From Streptomyces lunaelactis (GTDB lineage Bacteria > Actinomycetota > Actinomycetes > Streptomycetales > Streptomycetaceae), in assembly GCF_003054555.1 (NCBI RefSeq), contig NZ_CP026304.1, forward strand, positions 3,906,001 through 3,970,000: a stretch of DNA of 64,000 bases, given 5' to 3'. A model generated the notes under the pieces. It was not told where the DNA came from. It searched no databases and worked only from the letters and a program-made list of their open reading frames with translations. A program made the translations under genes and the position numbers. Shown here in pieces: positions 25,701 to 33,484 of the stretch (the first letter of the stretch is position 1; every line of letters starts with the position of its first letter).

Positions 25701-25917
25701 GTAGCCGGCCGGGCACCCCGGCGCGGGCCGCGGCGTCCGCGGCGTTCTGCGCGAGCTCGACGACGAGGCGGTCGCGGTACCCGCCGAGGGCGAGATCCTC
25801 CTCGGCGTTGGCGTCCTCACGGAAGCGGGCGGGACTGGCCCCCCACGCGTCGAGCACGCCGCGCCGCAGCCGTGCCGTCCCGAACGGGTCGGCCCACTCG
25901 GTCGTCCTGACGCCCAC
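22744..25917 (-). CDS. Large sacsin-like / Hsp90-type ATP-binding domain protein
   Basis: 1057 aa. The N-terminal ~200 residues carry a GHKL ATPase fold as in sacsin and Hsp90: DRLVVELAQNAADAAARAG (N-box with Glu/Asn), VLAAANTGAPLDATGV (D-x-G-x-x-like loop), GRFGVGFAAVLAVSD (G2 loop). The remaining ~850 residues are acidic, Leu/Asp-rich and have no recognised catalytic motif; they may fold as sacsin-like repeats. GTG start 25917. Such proteins are widespread in actinomycetes and listed as sacsin N-terminal-like; a chaperone or client-remodelling role is assumed, not shown. Single gene, convergent to nothing obvious. Confidence 0.85.
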   Translation of the reverse strand: MGVRTTEWADPFGTARLRRGVLDAWGASPARFREDANAEEDLALGGYRDRLVVELAQNAADAAARAGVPGRLRLTLRPGTGDAASNSGFAAGPVLAAANTGAPLDATGVESLSTLRASAKREGHEAAVGRFGVGFAAVLAVSDEPAVIGRHGGVRWSLAEARGLAGEAAQASPGLGDELRRRDGHVPLLRLPLPAEGTAPEGYDTVVVLPLRDGAAVDLVERLLAGIDDALLLALAGLTEIVVETPAGVRVLRRSTHGAYVHIEDSEQGDRRWRVVSHGGGIEPALLADRPVEERLRPYWTVTWAVPVDDGGAPARPRTAPVVHAPTPTDEPLGVPALLIASLPLDTTRRHPAPGPLTDFLVRKAADAYAELLGSWQPVTVGTIDLVPGPLGKGELDGVLRAAILERLPRVAFLEAAAPRDVSGEDTGLPDREISAGLRPIEAEVLEDAGAETVRVLAEVLPSLLPAGLERRVELRTLGVARVPLTEAIDRLAGLEREPGWWQRLYDSLAGVDPDRLSGLPVPLADGRTTIGPRQTLLPLAETPPQLARLGLKVVHPDAAHPLLEKLGALPATPRAVLTTPQVRMAVAGSLDAGEVWDEDADTLDADELAETVLALVRDAGIEPGDEPWLGALALPDDEGELAPAGELVLPGSPFASVMREDELALCDGDLAERWGEQPLAACGVLANFALVRATDVVLDPDELEPREGDFAEPDDAGLLDAVDVWCEDVLDRLPQTPVPPVATEIVAVRDLDLVDDDCWPKALALLAQPPLRDALIQPVRILLPDGTTESVRPYTAWWLRDHPVLDGRRPAGLRAAGADPLLEGLYESVDTTGFDDVEVLRALGVRTSVPALLDEPGGGAELLGRLSDPARSVSGTQLHALYTALAYLDPQEVTLPDELRAVVDGEVQVVDASEAVVADAPDLLPLTSGLPLLPVAPSRAAELAELFQVRRLSETVPAEVTTSGEEHEVPDSVRVLLGPGTPATYVEHEELVAGGVELDWRRTPDGVLHASTLEGVAAGLAWAAGQWPRRFEVAALLEDPSRTEELARDRWFDATP

Positions 25918-26026
25918 GCTGTGACTCCGCTCTCTCCGGTCGACCCGCGTACTGCTGTGCGGCCGAAGGTACCGCGTACGGCTCGCTCAGCACGCCACGG
26001 GAACTCCGGAGCTGCGGGAGGAAGAG

Positions 26027-26971
26027 TCAGGAGTGGCCGAGATCCTCCGAGGCGCCGTCCGGCTCGGAGGAGACCGAACCGCTGTCGCGGGCGGGGCGCA
26101 GCGGGAACTCGTCCGTGCCCATCGAGTCGAATACATGCGGCGCCGGCGTCGGCGGCTTCGGCATCACGGCCGCCTCGGAGTGACCGCCGCAGCCGTACGT
26201 GAGGGACACCACGTGCCCGTCAGCCGGCGAGAACTCGTTCGCGCAGACGCCGAAGGCCTGCCGCAGGGAGCCCGCCATCGGAACCAGGAAACCGCAGGTC
26301 ACACAGGCGGCAGGAGCTGCCTGGGCCATCGGCGTCTTGGCGCCGAAGGCCTCGTCCCAGCGGTCCGCGGCGATGTGCAGCCCGTACCGGGACAGCACGC
26401 GGGCCCGGCGCATGCCGAGCTCCTCCGCGAGCGCCGCGATGGCCCCGCGGCCGTTGTCGATGGTGGCATCCGTGCCGGGCCTGCGGTCGGTGAGCTCCGC
26501 GTCCTCGGCCTCCACGCGCTCGGCGAGATCGTGGGACGGCGCGGCGTCGGCGATCACGGAATTCGGCGGGGGAACATCCTCGCCGGTGAAGCCGGGCTCC
26601 AGCCGCAGATCCTCGGCCTCGGTGGGCAGCAGATCGCCGGGGCCCATGTCGCCGGGCCGCAGCCGCTCGCTCCAGGGCACCCACTCGGGCGCCAGCAGGG
26701 CGTCGGCTCCCGGCAACAGGACAGTCTCGTCGAGCGTGACGTTCTTGGCGCGGGAGGCCCGCGTCACGGTCACCGCCCAGCGCCAGCCCCGGTAGCCCGG
26801 TTCCTTGCACTCGAAGAAGTGCGTGACTACACGGTCACCCTCCGAGACAAGGGACACGTGCTCGCCGACCACTCCAGGGGCAGCGGCCTCTTCGGCCGCC
26901 TCCCGGGCAAGGTCTACCGCCTCGGCGCACAGGCGGTCAGGGGTTCGGCTTCGCGTCGTCGCAGCACTCAC
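26027..26971 (-). CDS. DUF3027 protein
   Basis: 314 aa (GTG 26971, after GGAGAG). Conserved parts: DRLCAEAVDLAREAAEEAA, VVTHFFECKEPGYRGWRWAVTVTRA, LLAPEWVPWSERLRPGDMGPGDLL and a C-terminal AACVTCGFLVPMAGSLRQAFGVCANEFSPADGHVVSLTYGCGGHSE with four cysteines (C-x-x-C ... C ... C), suggesting a metal site. Actinobacterial family of unknown function; the mycobacterial counterpart lies near Rv0883c (memory). Divergent from an MFS gene. Confidence 0.88.
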   Translation of the reverse strand: MSAATTRSRTPDRLCAEAVDLAREAAEEAAAPGVVGEHVSLVSEGDRVVTHFFECKEPGYRGWRWAVTVTRASRAKNVTLDETVLLPGADALLAPEWVPWSERLRPGDMGPGDLLPTEAEDLRLEPGFTGEDVPPPNSVIADAAPSHDLAERVEAEDAELTDRRPGTDATIDNGRGAIAALAEELGMRRARVLSRYGLHIAADRWDEAFGAKTPMAQAAPAACVTCGFLVPMAGSLRQAFGVCANEFSPADGHVVSLTYGCGGHSEAAVMPKPPTPAPHVFDSMGTDEFPLRPARDSGSVSSEPDGASEDLGHS

Positions 26972-27272
26972 AGGTCTCGCTTCTCTCCTACGCCGTCTCA
27001 CGGGTGCGCCGGCCGATTCCGAGGGACGAGGCGCAGGCGGAGCGGACCGGAGGGCCGCATCGACGTCCGCGCCCGGACCAACCTGTCTCGGGCACACCTA
27101 CCGTCATCCATTCTGCGGGATGCCGAACAGGCGCGCGGCCGAGAACAACCGCCGGTGGCGCGCTACGCACGCTACCCCCTCTGCCGCTCCTCGCCCACCT
27201 GCCCGCCCCAACAAGGGGCGAACAACCCCGCATCACGGTTCGCCTCGGCAGGGGTTGGGGCACTATGACGGG

Positions 27273-28622
27273 GTGGCAGCCGCGAGGTCGTCCGAGGGAG
27301 CCGGGCCGCTCGGAAGAGCAGGCCGGGCGATCGGTCGCGCCCTGCATCTTCCCTTCACCGGGACGGCGCGCGGCATCCGCAAGGCGACGCACGCGCACGG
27401 CGCGGGCGAGTCGGGCCTGGGCAAGCTGATCGAGCTGCATGCAGTGAACGGCGCGGGCGATGTCATGATCACCGTCGCGCTGGCGTCCACGGTCTTCTTC
27501 TCCGTACCGACGGACGAGGCACGCGGCCGGGTCGCGCTCTATCTGGCCGTCACGATGCTGCCCTTCACCCTGCTGGCCCCGGTCATCGGCCCGCTGCTCG
27601 ACCGCATCCCGCACGGCAGGCGCGCGGCGATGGCGGGCGCGATGTTCGCGCGTGCGCTGCTCGCGGTGACGATGTCGGGCGTGGTGGCGACGGGCGGTCT
27701 CGAGCTGTACCCGGCGGCGCTGGGCGTGCTCGTCGCGTCGAAGGCGTACGGGGTGGTGCGCAGCGCGGTCGTGCCGCGGCTGCTGCCACCGGGCTTCTCC
27801 CTGGTGAAGGCGAATTCCCGGGTGACCCTGGCGGGACTGGTGGCGACGGGCGTGGCGGCGCCGATCGGGGTGGGGCTGCAGCGGGTCGGGCCCGAGTGGC
27901 CGCTGTACGGGGCGTGCGCGCTGTTCCTGCTGGGGGCGTACTGGGCGTTCACGATGCCGGCCAAGGTCGACTCGGCGAAGGGCGAGCGCAAGGCGCACAT
28001 GCTCACGCACGGCGAGACGAAGCCGAGCCTACGCACGGTCGGCCCCTCCGTACTGCACGGGCTCCAGGCGAATGCCTCCTTCCGCGCGCTCTCCGGCTTC
28101 CTGATCTTCTTCCTGGCGTTCCTGCTGCGCGAGCATCCGCTGGCCGGGCAGAGCCCGGCGGTGTCGCTCGGCATAGTGGGCGTCGCGGCGGGCGTGGGCA
28201 ACGCGCTGGGCACGGCGGTCGGCTCCTGGCTCAGGGCCCGCGGCCCCGAACTGATCATCGCGACTGTGCTGGGTCTGGTGCTGGCCGCGACGATCACCGC
28301 GGCGGTGTTCTTCGGCGCGGGCATGGTGGCGGTACTGGGTGCGGTGGCGGGCTTCTCGCAGGCGCTGGCGAAGCTGTCCCTGGACGCGCTGATCCAGCGG
28401 GACGTGCCGGAGCAGGTGCGTACGTCGGCGTTCGCGCGCTCGGAGACGCTGCTCCAGATGGCGTGGGTGGCGGGCGGCGCGATCGGCATCGCACTGCCGC
28501 TGAACGGTGCGCTGGGTATGTCGGTGGCGGCGGGCATCGTCGGCCTCGGCGCGCTGGTGTCGGTCCGCGGCTTGCTGGGCGCGGCCCGCCACGGCAGCAA
28601 GCCGCGGCCGAAGGTGGCGTGA
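27273..28622 (+). CDS. MFS transporter (actinobacterial, Rv0876c-like)
   Basis: 449 aa, about 12 spans starting at VNGAGDVMITVALASTVFFSVP. A conserved N-terminal segment ATHAHGAGESGLGKLIELHAVN precedes span 1, and GPLLDRIPHGRRAAMAG corresponds to the motif-A loop. The neighbourhood (DUF3027, DUF2771 lipoprotein) matches the mycobacterial Rv0875c-Rv0883c region as I recall it. GTG start 27273; upstream in-frame codons have no family sequence. Substrate unknown. Confidence 0.85.
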   Translation: MAAARSSEGAGPLGRAGRAIGRALHLPFTGTARGIRKATHAHGAGESGLGKLIELHAVNGAGDVMITVALASTVFFSVPTDEARGRVALYLAVTMLPFTLLAPVIGPLLDRIPHGRRAAMAGAMFARALLAVTMSGVVATGGLELYPAALGVLVASKAYGVVRSAVVPRLLPPGFSLVKANSRVTLAGLVATGVAAPIGVGLQRVGPEWPLYGACALFLLGAYWAFTMPAKVDSAKGERKAHMLTHGETKPSLRTVGPSVLHGLQANASFRALSGFLIFFLAFLLREHPLAGQSPAVSLGIVGVAAGVGNALGTAVGSWLRARGPELIIATVLGLVLAATITAAVFFGAGMVAVLGAVAGFSQALAKLSLDALIQRDVPEQVRTSAFARSETLLQMAWVAGGAIGIALPLNGALGMSVAAGIVGLGALVSVRGLLGAARHGSKPRPKVA

Positions 28623-28625
28623 GAT

Positions 28626-28691
28626 ACGGCCTTCGGCCGTGTCCTCAATCGCCGGCGGCGCTGACGTTGTCGGCCCCGCCGGCGATTGAGG
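28626..28691. terminator. Composite hairpin repeat, copy A (terminator-like)
   Basis: ACGGCC-ttc-GGCCGT (28626-28640) followed by CCTCAATCGCCGGCGG (28643-28658) and its perfect complement CCGCCGGCGATTGAGG (28676-28691). Located 3 nt after the MFS stop. The same modules recur at 41.7 and 47.9 kb. Probably terminates the MFS message. Confidence 0.75.
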
Positions 28692-28783
28692 CGCGGTGGG
28701 CCGGGGCGGCGGAGCCCCCCGGGGCGCGACGCGCGGAGGACCCCCGCGTGGCGGAGCCACCCGCGCCCGATAGCCTTCGGGCC

Positions 28784-29263
28784 ATGACCGTTGCGTTCTT
28801 CTCGGGCAAGCGCCGCCGGGCCGCTGCCGCTCTCGGTGCCGTCTCCGCCGGGCTCCTCGTACTCTCCGCCTGCGACAAGCCGACACCGCTCGCGACCGTG
28901 ACGGTCGGGACGGACTCGGTCCACACCGAGGCGGCCTGCTACAACGACGGCAAGGCGATCAAGGAATCGCTGCTGCAGGGCTGCCTCACCGAGAAGCCCG
29001 CCAAGACCATCAAGGTCGCCTTCGACGACAAGGTCCGCATGGGCGTCGACCCGGAGATCGCGGACAACGGGTGGACGCTTCTCTTCGGCGGCCAGCCCGT
29101 CGAGCAGGAGCCGTACAAGAACTCCTACCGGACCATCCCCGGCAACGCCTTCTTCTCCTCACAGACCGGTGAGCCGACCAGCAAGACCGCCGTGAGCATC
29201 ATGGAGACCAAGGGCAAGAAGGTCATCGGCATCTGGCACTTCCAGTTCGAGAAGGCCTCCTGA
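28784..29263 (+). CDS. DUF2771 lipoprotein
   Basis: 159 aa. Signal peptide with twin basic residues (SGKRRRAAAALGAVSAGLLVLSAC) and lipobox LSAC, Cys about residue 30, so it is anchored outside the membrane. Mature domain: VGTDSVHTEAACYNDG ... GVDPEIADNGWTLLFGG ... NAFFSSQ ... IIGIWHFQF-like end, matching DUF2771 (Rv0875c group). TAGCCT (28771-28776) 7 nt before the ATG suggests leaderless start. Role unknown. Confidence 0.85.
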   Translation: MTVAFFSGKRRRAAAALGAVSAGLLVLSACDKPTPLATVTVGTDSVHTEAACYNDGKAIKESLLQGCLTEKPAKTIKVAFDDKVRMGVDPEIADNGWTLLFGGQPVEQEPYKNSYRTIPGNAFFSSQTGEPTSKTAVSIMETKGKKVIGIWHFQFEKAS

Positions 29264-29279
29264 GCCGGAAGGCTGTGAC

Positions 29280-30017
29280 GTGCGCGTACTGGTGGTGACC
29301 GCGGTGGCGGCGGAGGCGGAAGCCGTCGCCGCCGGACTCACCGGTCTCGTCAGCGACACACGCCCGCTGCCCGGCGGGTACACGCTCGCCCGCCACGCCC
29401 GCACCATCCCGCCGCCCGGCGCGACGCCCCGGCCCCCGTCCGCGCACACCCCCGTCGTGGACGTGCTCGCGGCCGGAGTCGGACCCGCGGCCGCCGCGGC
29501 CGGCACCGCCACCGCGCTCGCCCTGGACACGTACGACCTCGTCGTCTCCGCCGGGATCGGCGGCGGCTTCCGGCCCCACGCCCCCATCGGCTCCGTCGTC
29601 GTCGCCGACGCGATCGTCGCCGCCGACCTCGGCGCCGAGACCCCCGACGGCTATCTCCCCGTCGACGAGCTGGGCTTCGGGCGCTCCACCCACCGGCCGC
29701 CGGGCGAGCTCGCCGCCCGCATCGCCAAGACGCTCAACTCTCTGTACGCGCCGGTCCTCACCGTCTCGACGGTGACCGGCACCGCCGCCCGCGCCGCCGA
29801 GCTGAGCGCCCGTCACCCCCGCGCCGCCGCCGAGGCCATGGAGGGCTTCGGGGTCGCCGAGGCAGCCGCCGCCCACGCGCTCCCCGTCCTCGAGATCCGC
29901 GCGATCTCCAACGCCGTCGGCCCGCGCGACCGTGCCGCCTGGCGCATCGGCCTGGCTCTGGACTCGCTTCGGTACGCGTTCCAGCTGCTCACCCCAGTCC
30001 TCGAGGAGTCGCCGTGA
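29280..30017 (+). CDS. mqnB: Futalosine hydrolase
   Basis: 245 aa nucleosidase of the PNP/MTAN fold that cleaves futalosine to dehypoxanthine futalosine in the futalosine route to menaquinone. Seen: VLVVTAVAAEAEAVAAG at the start, ASGIGGGF-like VVSAGIGGGFRPHAPIGSVVVADAI, and EAMEGFGVAEAAAAHALPVLEIRAISNAVGPRD, the conserved C-terminal signature with Glu-Met-Glu. GTG start. Its stop overlaps the next gene by 4 nt. In S. coelicolor the homologue is SCO4327 (memory). Confidence 0.92.
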   Translation: MRVLVVTAVAAEAEAVAAGLTGLVSDTRPLPGGYTLARHARTIPPPGATPRPPSAHTPVVDVLAAGVGPAAAAAGTATALALDTYDLVVSAGIGGGFRPHAPIGSVVVADAIVAADLGAETPDGYLPVDELGFGRSTHRPPGELAARIAKTLNSLYAPVLTVSTVTGTAARAAELSARHPRAAAEAMEGFGVAEAAAAHALPVLEIRAISNAVGPRDRAAWRIGLALDSLRYAFQLLTPVLEESP

Positions 30018-30853
30018 CCGTGCAGATCGCGTACTCGCCGTGCCCGAACGACACGTTCGTCTTCGACGCCTGGGCACACGGCAGGGTGCCCGGCGCGCCC
30101 GCGCTCGATGTGACCTTCGCGGACATCGACATCACCAACGGCATGGCGGAGCGCGGCGAGTTCGACGTGCTGAAGGTCTCGTACGCCGTACTGCCGTGGG
30201 TCATGGACGAGTACACCCTGCTCCCCTGCGGCGGCGCGCTCGGCCGCGGCTGCGGTCCGCTCGTGCTGACCAAGGAGCCCGGGACCGACCTCACCGGCAG
30301 GACCGTCGCCGTACCGAGCGAGCGCTCGACGGCGTATCTGCTGTTCCGGCTGTGGGCGGCCGACGTGGTTCCGGAAGGCGTCGGCGAGGTCGTCGTGATG
30401 CCGTTCCACGAGATCATGCCGGCGGTGCGCGACGGCAAGGTCGACGCCGGACTCGTCATCCACGAGGCCCGGTTCACGTATCAGCAGTACGGACTCCACT
30501 CGCTCGCGGACATGGGCGAGCACTGGGAGTCGACGACCGGCCTCCCCATCCCGCTGGGCGCGATCATCGCCAAGCGGTCGCTGGGCGCCGAGACGCTGAG
30601 GCTGCTGGCCGAATCCGCGCGTACGTCGGTTCGTATGGCGTGGGACGACCCGGAGGCCTCCCGCCCGTACGTACTGGAGCACGCGCAGGAGATGGACCCG
30701 GCCGTGGCCGACCAGCACATCGGGCTCTACGTCAATGAGTTCACCGCGGGCCTCGGTGACGACGGCTACGCGGCGGTACGGGGACTGCTGACACGCGCCG
30801 CGGCCGAGGGGCTCGTACCGCCCCTCGGCCGCGATGCGCTGCGATTCGTCTAG
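30014..30853 (+). CDS. mqnD: 1,4-dihydroxy-6-naphthoate synthase
   Basis: 279 aa. Starts TVQIAYSPCPNDTFVFDAWAHG, the diagnostic SPCPNDT substrate loop, and has VKVSYAVLP-like VLKVSYAVLPWVMDEY, GCGPLVLT and ERSTAYLLF. MqnD converts cyclic dehypoxanthine futalosine into the naphthoate precursor of menaquinone, so it works directly after MqnB and MqnC. GTG start overlapping the mqnB stop (GTGA); co-translated with mqnB. mqnA and mqnC are not in this window. Confidence 0.94.
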   Translation: MTVQIAYSPCPNDTFVFDAWAHGRVPGAPALDVTFADIDITNGMAERGEFDVLKVSYAVLPWVMDEYTLLPCGGALGRGCGPLVLTKEPGTDLTGRTVAVPSERSTAYLLFRLWAADVVPEGVGEVVVMPFHEIMPAVRDGKVDAGLVIHEARFTYQQYGLHSLADMGEHWESTTGLPIPLGAIIAKRSLGAETLRLLAESARTSVRMAWDDPEASRPYVLEHAQEMDPAVADQHIGLYVNEFTAGLGDDGYAAVRGLLTRAAAEGLVPPLGRDALRFV

Positions 30854-30867
30854 CTGGCTGCAGCGGG

Positions 30868-31251
30868 CTACACGTCGAGCTGGTCCGCCACCGCCCGCAG
30901 CAGGCCGGCGATCTTCGCGCCGTGCACCTTGTCGGGGTACCGGCCGCGCTCCAGCATCGGCGTGATGTTCTCCAGCAGGGTCGTCAGATCCTGCACGATG
31001 GACGCCAGCTCGTCCGGCTTGCGCCGCTGGGCCGCCGCCACGGACGGCGCCGGGTCGAGAACTGTCACCGAAAGCGCCTGGTCACCACGCTGTCCCGCCA
31101 CTACGCCGAACTCGACGCGCTGGCCCGGCTTGAGCGCGTCGACCCCTGCGGGGAGCACCGACGAGTGAACGAAGACGTCGCCGCCGTCGTCACGGGAGAG
31201 AAAGCCGAAGCCCTTCTCACTGTTGAACCACTTGACCTTGCCGGTAGGCAC
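30868..31251 (-). CDS. Cold-shock-domain protein, CspB-like with C-terminal extension
   Basis: 127 aa. The first ~65 residues are a cold-shock domain: GKVKWFNSEKGFGFLSRDDGGDVFVHSSVLP, with both RNP motifs, then PGQRVEFGVVAGQRGDQALSVTVL. About 60 further residues (KPDELASIVQDLTTLLENITPMLERGRYPDKVHGAKIAGLLRAVADQL) form helices. This two-part layout matches mycobacterial CspB (Rv0871) rather than the 67-aa type. GTG start 31251; a longer frame upstream is not family-like. Single-stranded RNA/DNA binding. Confidence 0.88.
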   Translation of the reverse strand: MPTGKVKWFNSEKGFGFLSRDDGGDVFVHSSVLPAGVDALKPGQRVEFGVVAGQRGDQALSVTVLDPAPSVAAAQRRKPDELASIVQDLTTLLENITPMLERGRYPDKVHGAKIAGLLRAVADQLDV

Positions 31252-31423
31252 GTCTGTCCTCGTCCTCGTACTCGTTGGGGCACCGGAACTTGGGCACCGC
31301 AAAACGGCTCTGGATAGCACTACAGCGGGTCGCCTGACCCGCCACCCCCAAGGCTAATGGTCCAGGGGCTGGTGACAAGACGTCGCCGGACGGTTCCTAC
31401 GCGCAAGGAACTACCCTGGCTGG

Positions 31424-31660
31424 ATGACTGCTACTCCTCCCGCACCCGGTGACGGGCTGGTGCGCGTCGGCGCGATCGTTTTCATCGTCGGCGCTGTGGC
31501 CACACTGGTCACCGTGGCCCCGCTGTTCCTGGGAACCGAGCCGTTCCCGCCGATCGCGTACGCGGTCTGCATGCTGATGGGCGTCGGGTTCCTGATCGCG
31601 GCGGCGGGTGTGCTGCGCTCGATCGCGGCGCAGCGGCGACAGGCCAGATCCGCGCTGTAG
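31424..31660 (+). CDS. Two-span small membrane protein
   Basis: 78 aa. Spans about 16-36 (GAIVFIVGAVATLVTVAPLFL) and 44-62 (IAYAVCMLMGVGFLIAAAGVL), basic tail RSIAAQRRQARSAL. TACCCT (31412-31417) ends 6 nt before the ATG, a leaderless pattern. Widely conserved in Streptomyces as far as I recall; function unknown. Confidence 0.75.
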   Translation: MTATPPAPGDGLVRVGAIVFIVGAVATLVTVAPLFLGTEPFPPIAYAVCMLMGVGFLIAAAGVLRSIAAQRRQARSAL

Positions 31661-31674
31661 CGCCCCAGGGCCGC

Positions 31675-32337
31675 TTAGACCCAACTCCTGCTGTAGGTGC
31701 GCAGCCAGGCCGGAAAAGCGGTCAGGTCCGGCAGGATCACGTCCGCGCCCGCCGCGCGCAGCTCCGCCTCGTCGCACGGGCCCGTCGGCACCGCCACCGA
31801 CAGCGCCTCGGCCGTGTGCGCTCCCCGTACGTCTGCGGTGTGGTCGCCGACGTACACGCTCGCGCCGTGCTCACGCAGCGCCTCCGCCTTGGCCTCGGCC
31901 CACAGCCGGCCGATGACGTCGTCCGCGTCGATGCCGAGGTGGGCCAGGTGGAGTTGGGCGTTCGGCTCGTGCTTGGCAGTGACGACGATCGCGCGGCCGC
32001 CGAGCTCCTGGACGGCGGTCACCGCCTCGCGGGCGCCCGGCAGGGCGAGGGTCGGGGTGATCGCGTATACGGAATAGATCTCGCGGTACCGGTCGCCCAC
32101 CTCCTGGATCCTCTCGTCAGGGAACCAGTGCGCCAGCTCCTGTTCGAGGGGCGGCCCGAGCCGGGTGACGGCCAGGTCGGCATCGATCCACACCCCGGTC
32201 TCGGCGGAAAGCGCGAGGTAGGCGGCGTGAATGCCGGGCCGGGAGTCGATCAGCGTCATATCGAGGTCGAAGCCGACCGTCAGCGGGCGGGTTGCGGTAG
32301 TGGCCGGATGCGTAGCCATAGGGGCCATTGTGCCCAT
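31675..32337 (-). CDS. HAD-family hydrolase (phosphoglycolate phosphatase-like)
   Basis: 220 aa. FDLDMTLIDSRPG is the nucleophile motif I (D-x-D-x-T); VVTAKHEPNAQLHLAHLGI carries motif II (T) and the motif III Lys; VGDHTADVRGA is motif IV. A four-helix cap of the C1 type lies between motifs I and II. Substrate unknown (phosphoglycolate or a sugar phosphate are common). Three in-frame ATGs (32337, 32328, 32319); 32337 chosen because GGGAGGG lies 9 nt upstream. Confidence 0.88.
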   Translation of the reverse strand: MGTMAPMATHPATTATRPLTVGFDLDMTLIDSRPGIHAAYLALSAETGVWIDADLAVTRLGPPLEQELAHWFPDERIQEVGDRYREIYSVYAITPTLALPGAREAVTAVQELGGRAIVVTAKHEPNAQLHLAHLGIDADDVIGRLWAEAKAEALREHGASVYVGDHTADVRGAHTAEALSVAVPTGPCDEAELRAAGADVILPDLTAFPAWLRTYSRSWV

Positions 32338-32393
32338 CCGGCCGCGCCCTCCCCGACGCGCCCAAGCGCGTCGTCGTTCTCGGTCCTCGCGGG

Positions 32394-33392
32394 CTATCGC
32401 CTCCGCGCCCGCCACACCAGGTAGAGCGCGGAGGCGACGGCCGCCCCCTTCACCACCCACGGCCAGGTGCCGGTGAGCGCGTCGCGCATCCCGTTCTCGG
32501 GGACCGGCTCGCCCCAGCGCTCGTTGACCCGACCCCACAGCCAGACAAGCCCGCCCACCGCGACGGCGCCCGGCAGGCCGACGACCGCCCACTTCGCCTC
32601 GGTACGGGACAGCCTGCGCGAGGCGTACGCGAGGAGCCAGCCGCTGCCCAGCGCGAGCCAGGAGCCGAGGACGGCACCGCCCACGAGGAGGGCGGCGGCC
32701 AGCATCAGGAAGGGGCTGGCGAAGGCGGGGGCGACCGCGGCTTCGCCTTCCCCGGTACGGCGGCGGAGCCGCGGACGCCACCGGCGCGGTTCGGGCTCAG
32801 CCTCCACCGCGTCGTCGTCCTCGTACTCCTCGTCCTCGTGCTCGTCCTGCTCCTCCGACTCCTCCTCGGAGGGCGGCGGTTTCAGTATTTCGGGGATCTC
32901 CACACCGCCGGTGAACCCGGCCACGGACTCCCCCGCACCGAACGGCCCCGGCTCGATCCGCCACCAGTCGGGCTCGCTGCCGGACGGGCCGAGCTCGTCC
33001 GTCCCGGCGAGATGGGGCGGCGACGCGCCGGTGGTCATCCGCGGAACTTCGGCCTGCTCCGGTGCCGCCGACCTGCGCGGCTTGGGGATCCGGCGGCGTA
33101 CGCGCTGCTGCGGCAGGGCGGGCTTCGGTGCCGGCCGGGGCACGTGGGACGCGCTGGCGCCGCCGTCCTCGGACGCGGCCGCGACGACCTCGTCCGGCGT
33201 ACCGAGCCGACCGAGGATGCGGCGTACGGAGGCGGGGCTGTCGCTGCCGAATCCCGCCCGCTGCCGGTCGATCTCGCTGCGCAGCGACGACACCAGCCGC
33301 ATCCGGGTGCCGGACGGCAGCTGTTGCCGCTGCGCCAGGTCGCCGACCCGGCTCAGATAGTCGTAGACGAGCTGATCGCTCTCGATCCCCAC
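32394..33392 (-). CDS. Membrane protein with N-terminal HAAS/DUF1700-like domain
   Basis: 332 aa. Residues 5-75 (LVYDYLSRVGDLAQRQQLPSGTRMRLVSSLRSEID ... LGTPDEVVAAA) resemble the HAAS/DUF1700 alpha-helical domain, usually a signalling or anti-sigma-like domain. 75-215 is a low-complexity, Pro- and Glu/Asp-rich linker (EEESEEQDEHEDEEYEDDD). Four or five spans follow from about 225. GTG start 33392 with GGGGA upstream. Function unknown; divergent from the helicase-associated gene. Confidence 0.78.
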   Translation of the reverse strand: MGIESDQLVYDYLSRVGDLAQRQQLPSGTRMRLVSSLRSEIDRQRAGFGSDSPASVRRILGRLGTPDEVVAAASEDGGASASHVPRPAPKPALPQQRVRRRIPKPRRSAAPEQAEVPRMTTGASPPHLAGTDELGPSGSEPDWWRIEPGPFGAGESVAGFTGGVEIPEILKPPPSEEESEEQDEHEDEEYEDDDAVEAEPEPRRWRPRLRRRTGEGEAAVAPAFASPFLMLAAALLVGGAVLGSWLALGSGWLLAYASRRLSRTEAKWAVVGLPGAVAVGGLVWLWGRVNERWGEPVPENGMRDALTGTWPWVVKGAAVASALYLVWRARRR

Positions 33393-33484
33393 CGGCGTTC
33401 CCCTGACGTTCCCAGCCGGGCCGCCCTCTCTCCCGGGCCCGCCCTGTCCCCGACCGTAGCGCTCCAGGCACTACCGTGGGGCGG

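Noticed and set aside
22096..25704. A 1202-codon open frame on the plus strand opposite the sacsin-like gene
   Set aside because: Arg/Gln/Pro-rich low-complexity product with no family resemblance; typical antisense frame of a GC-rich gene.
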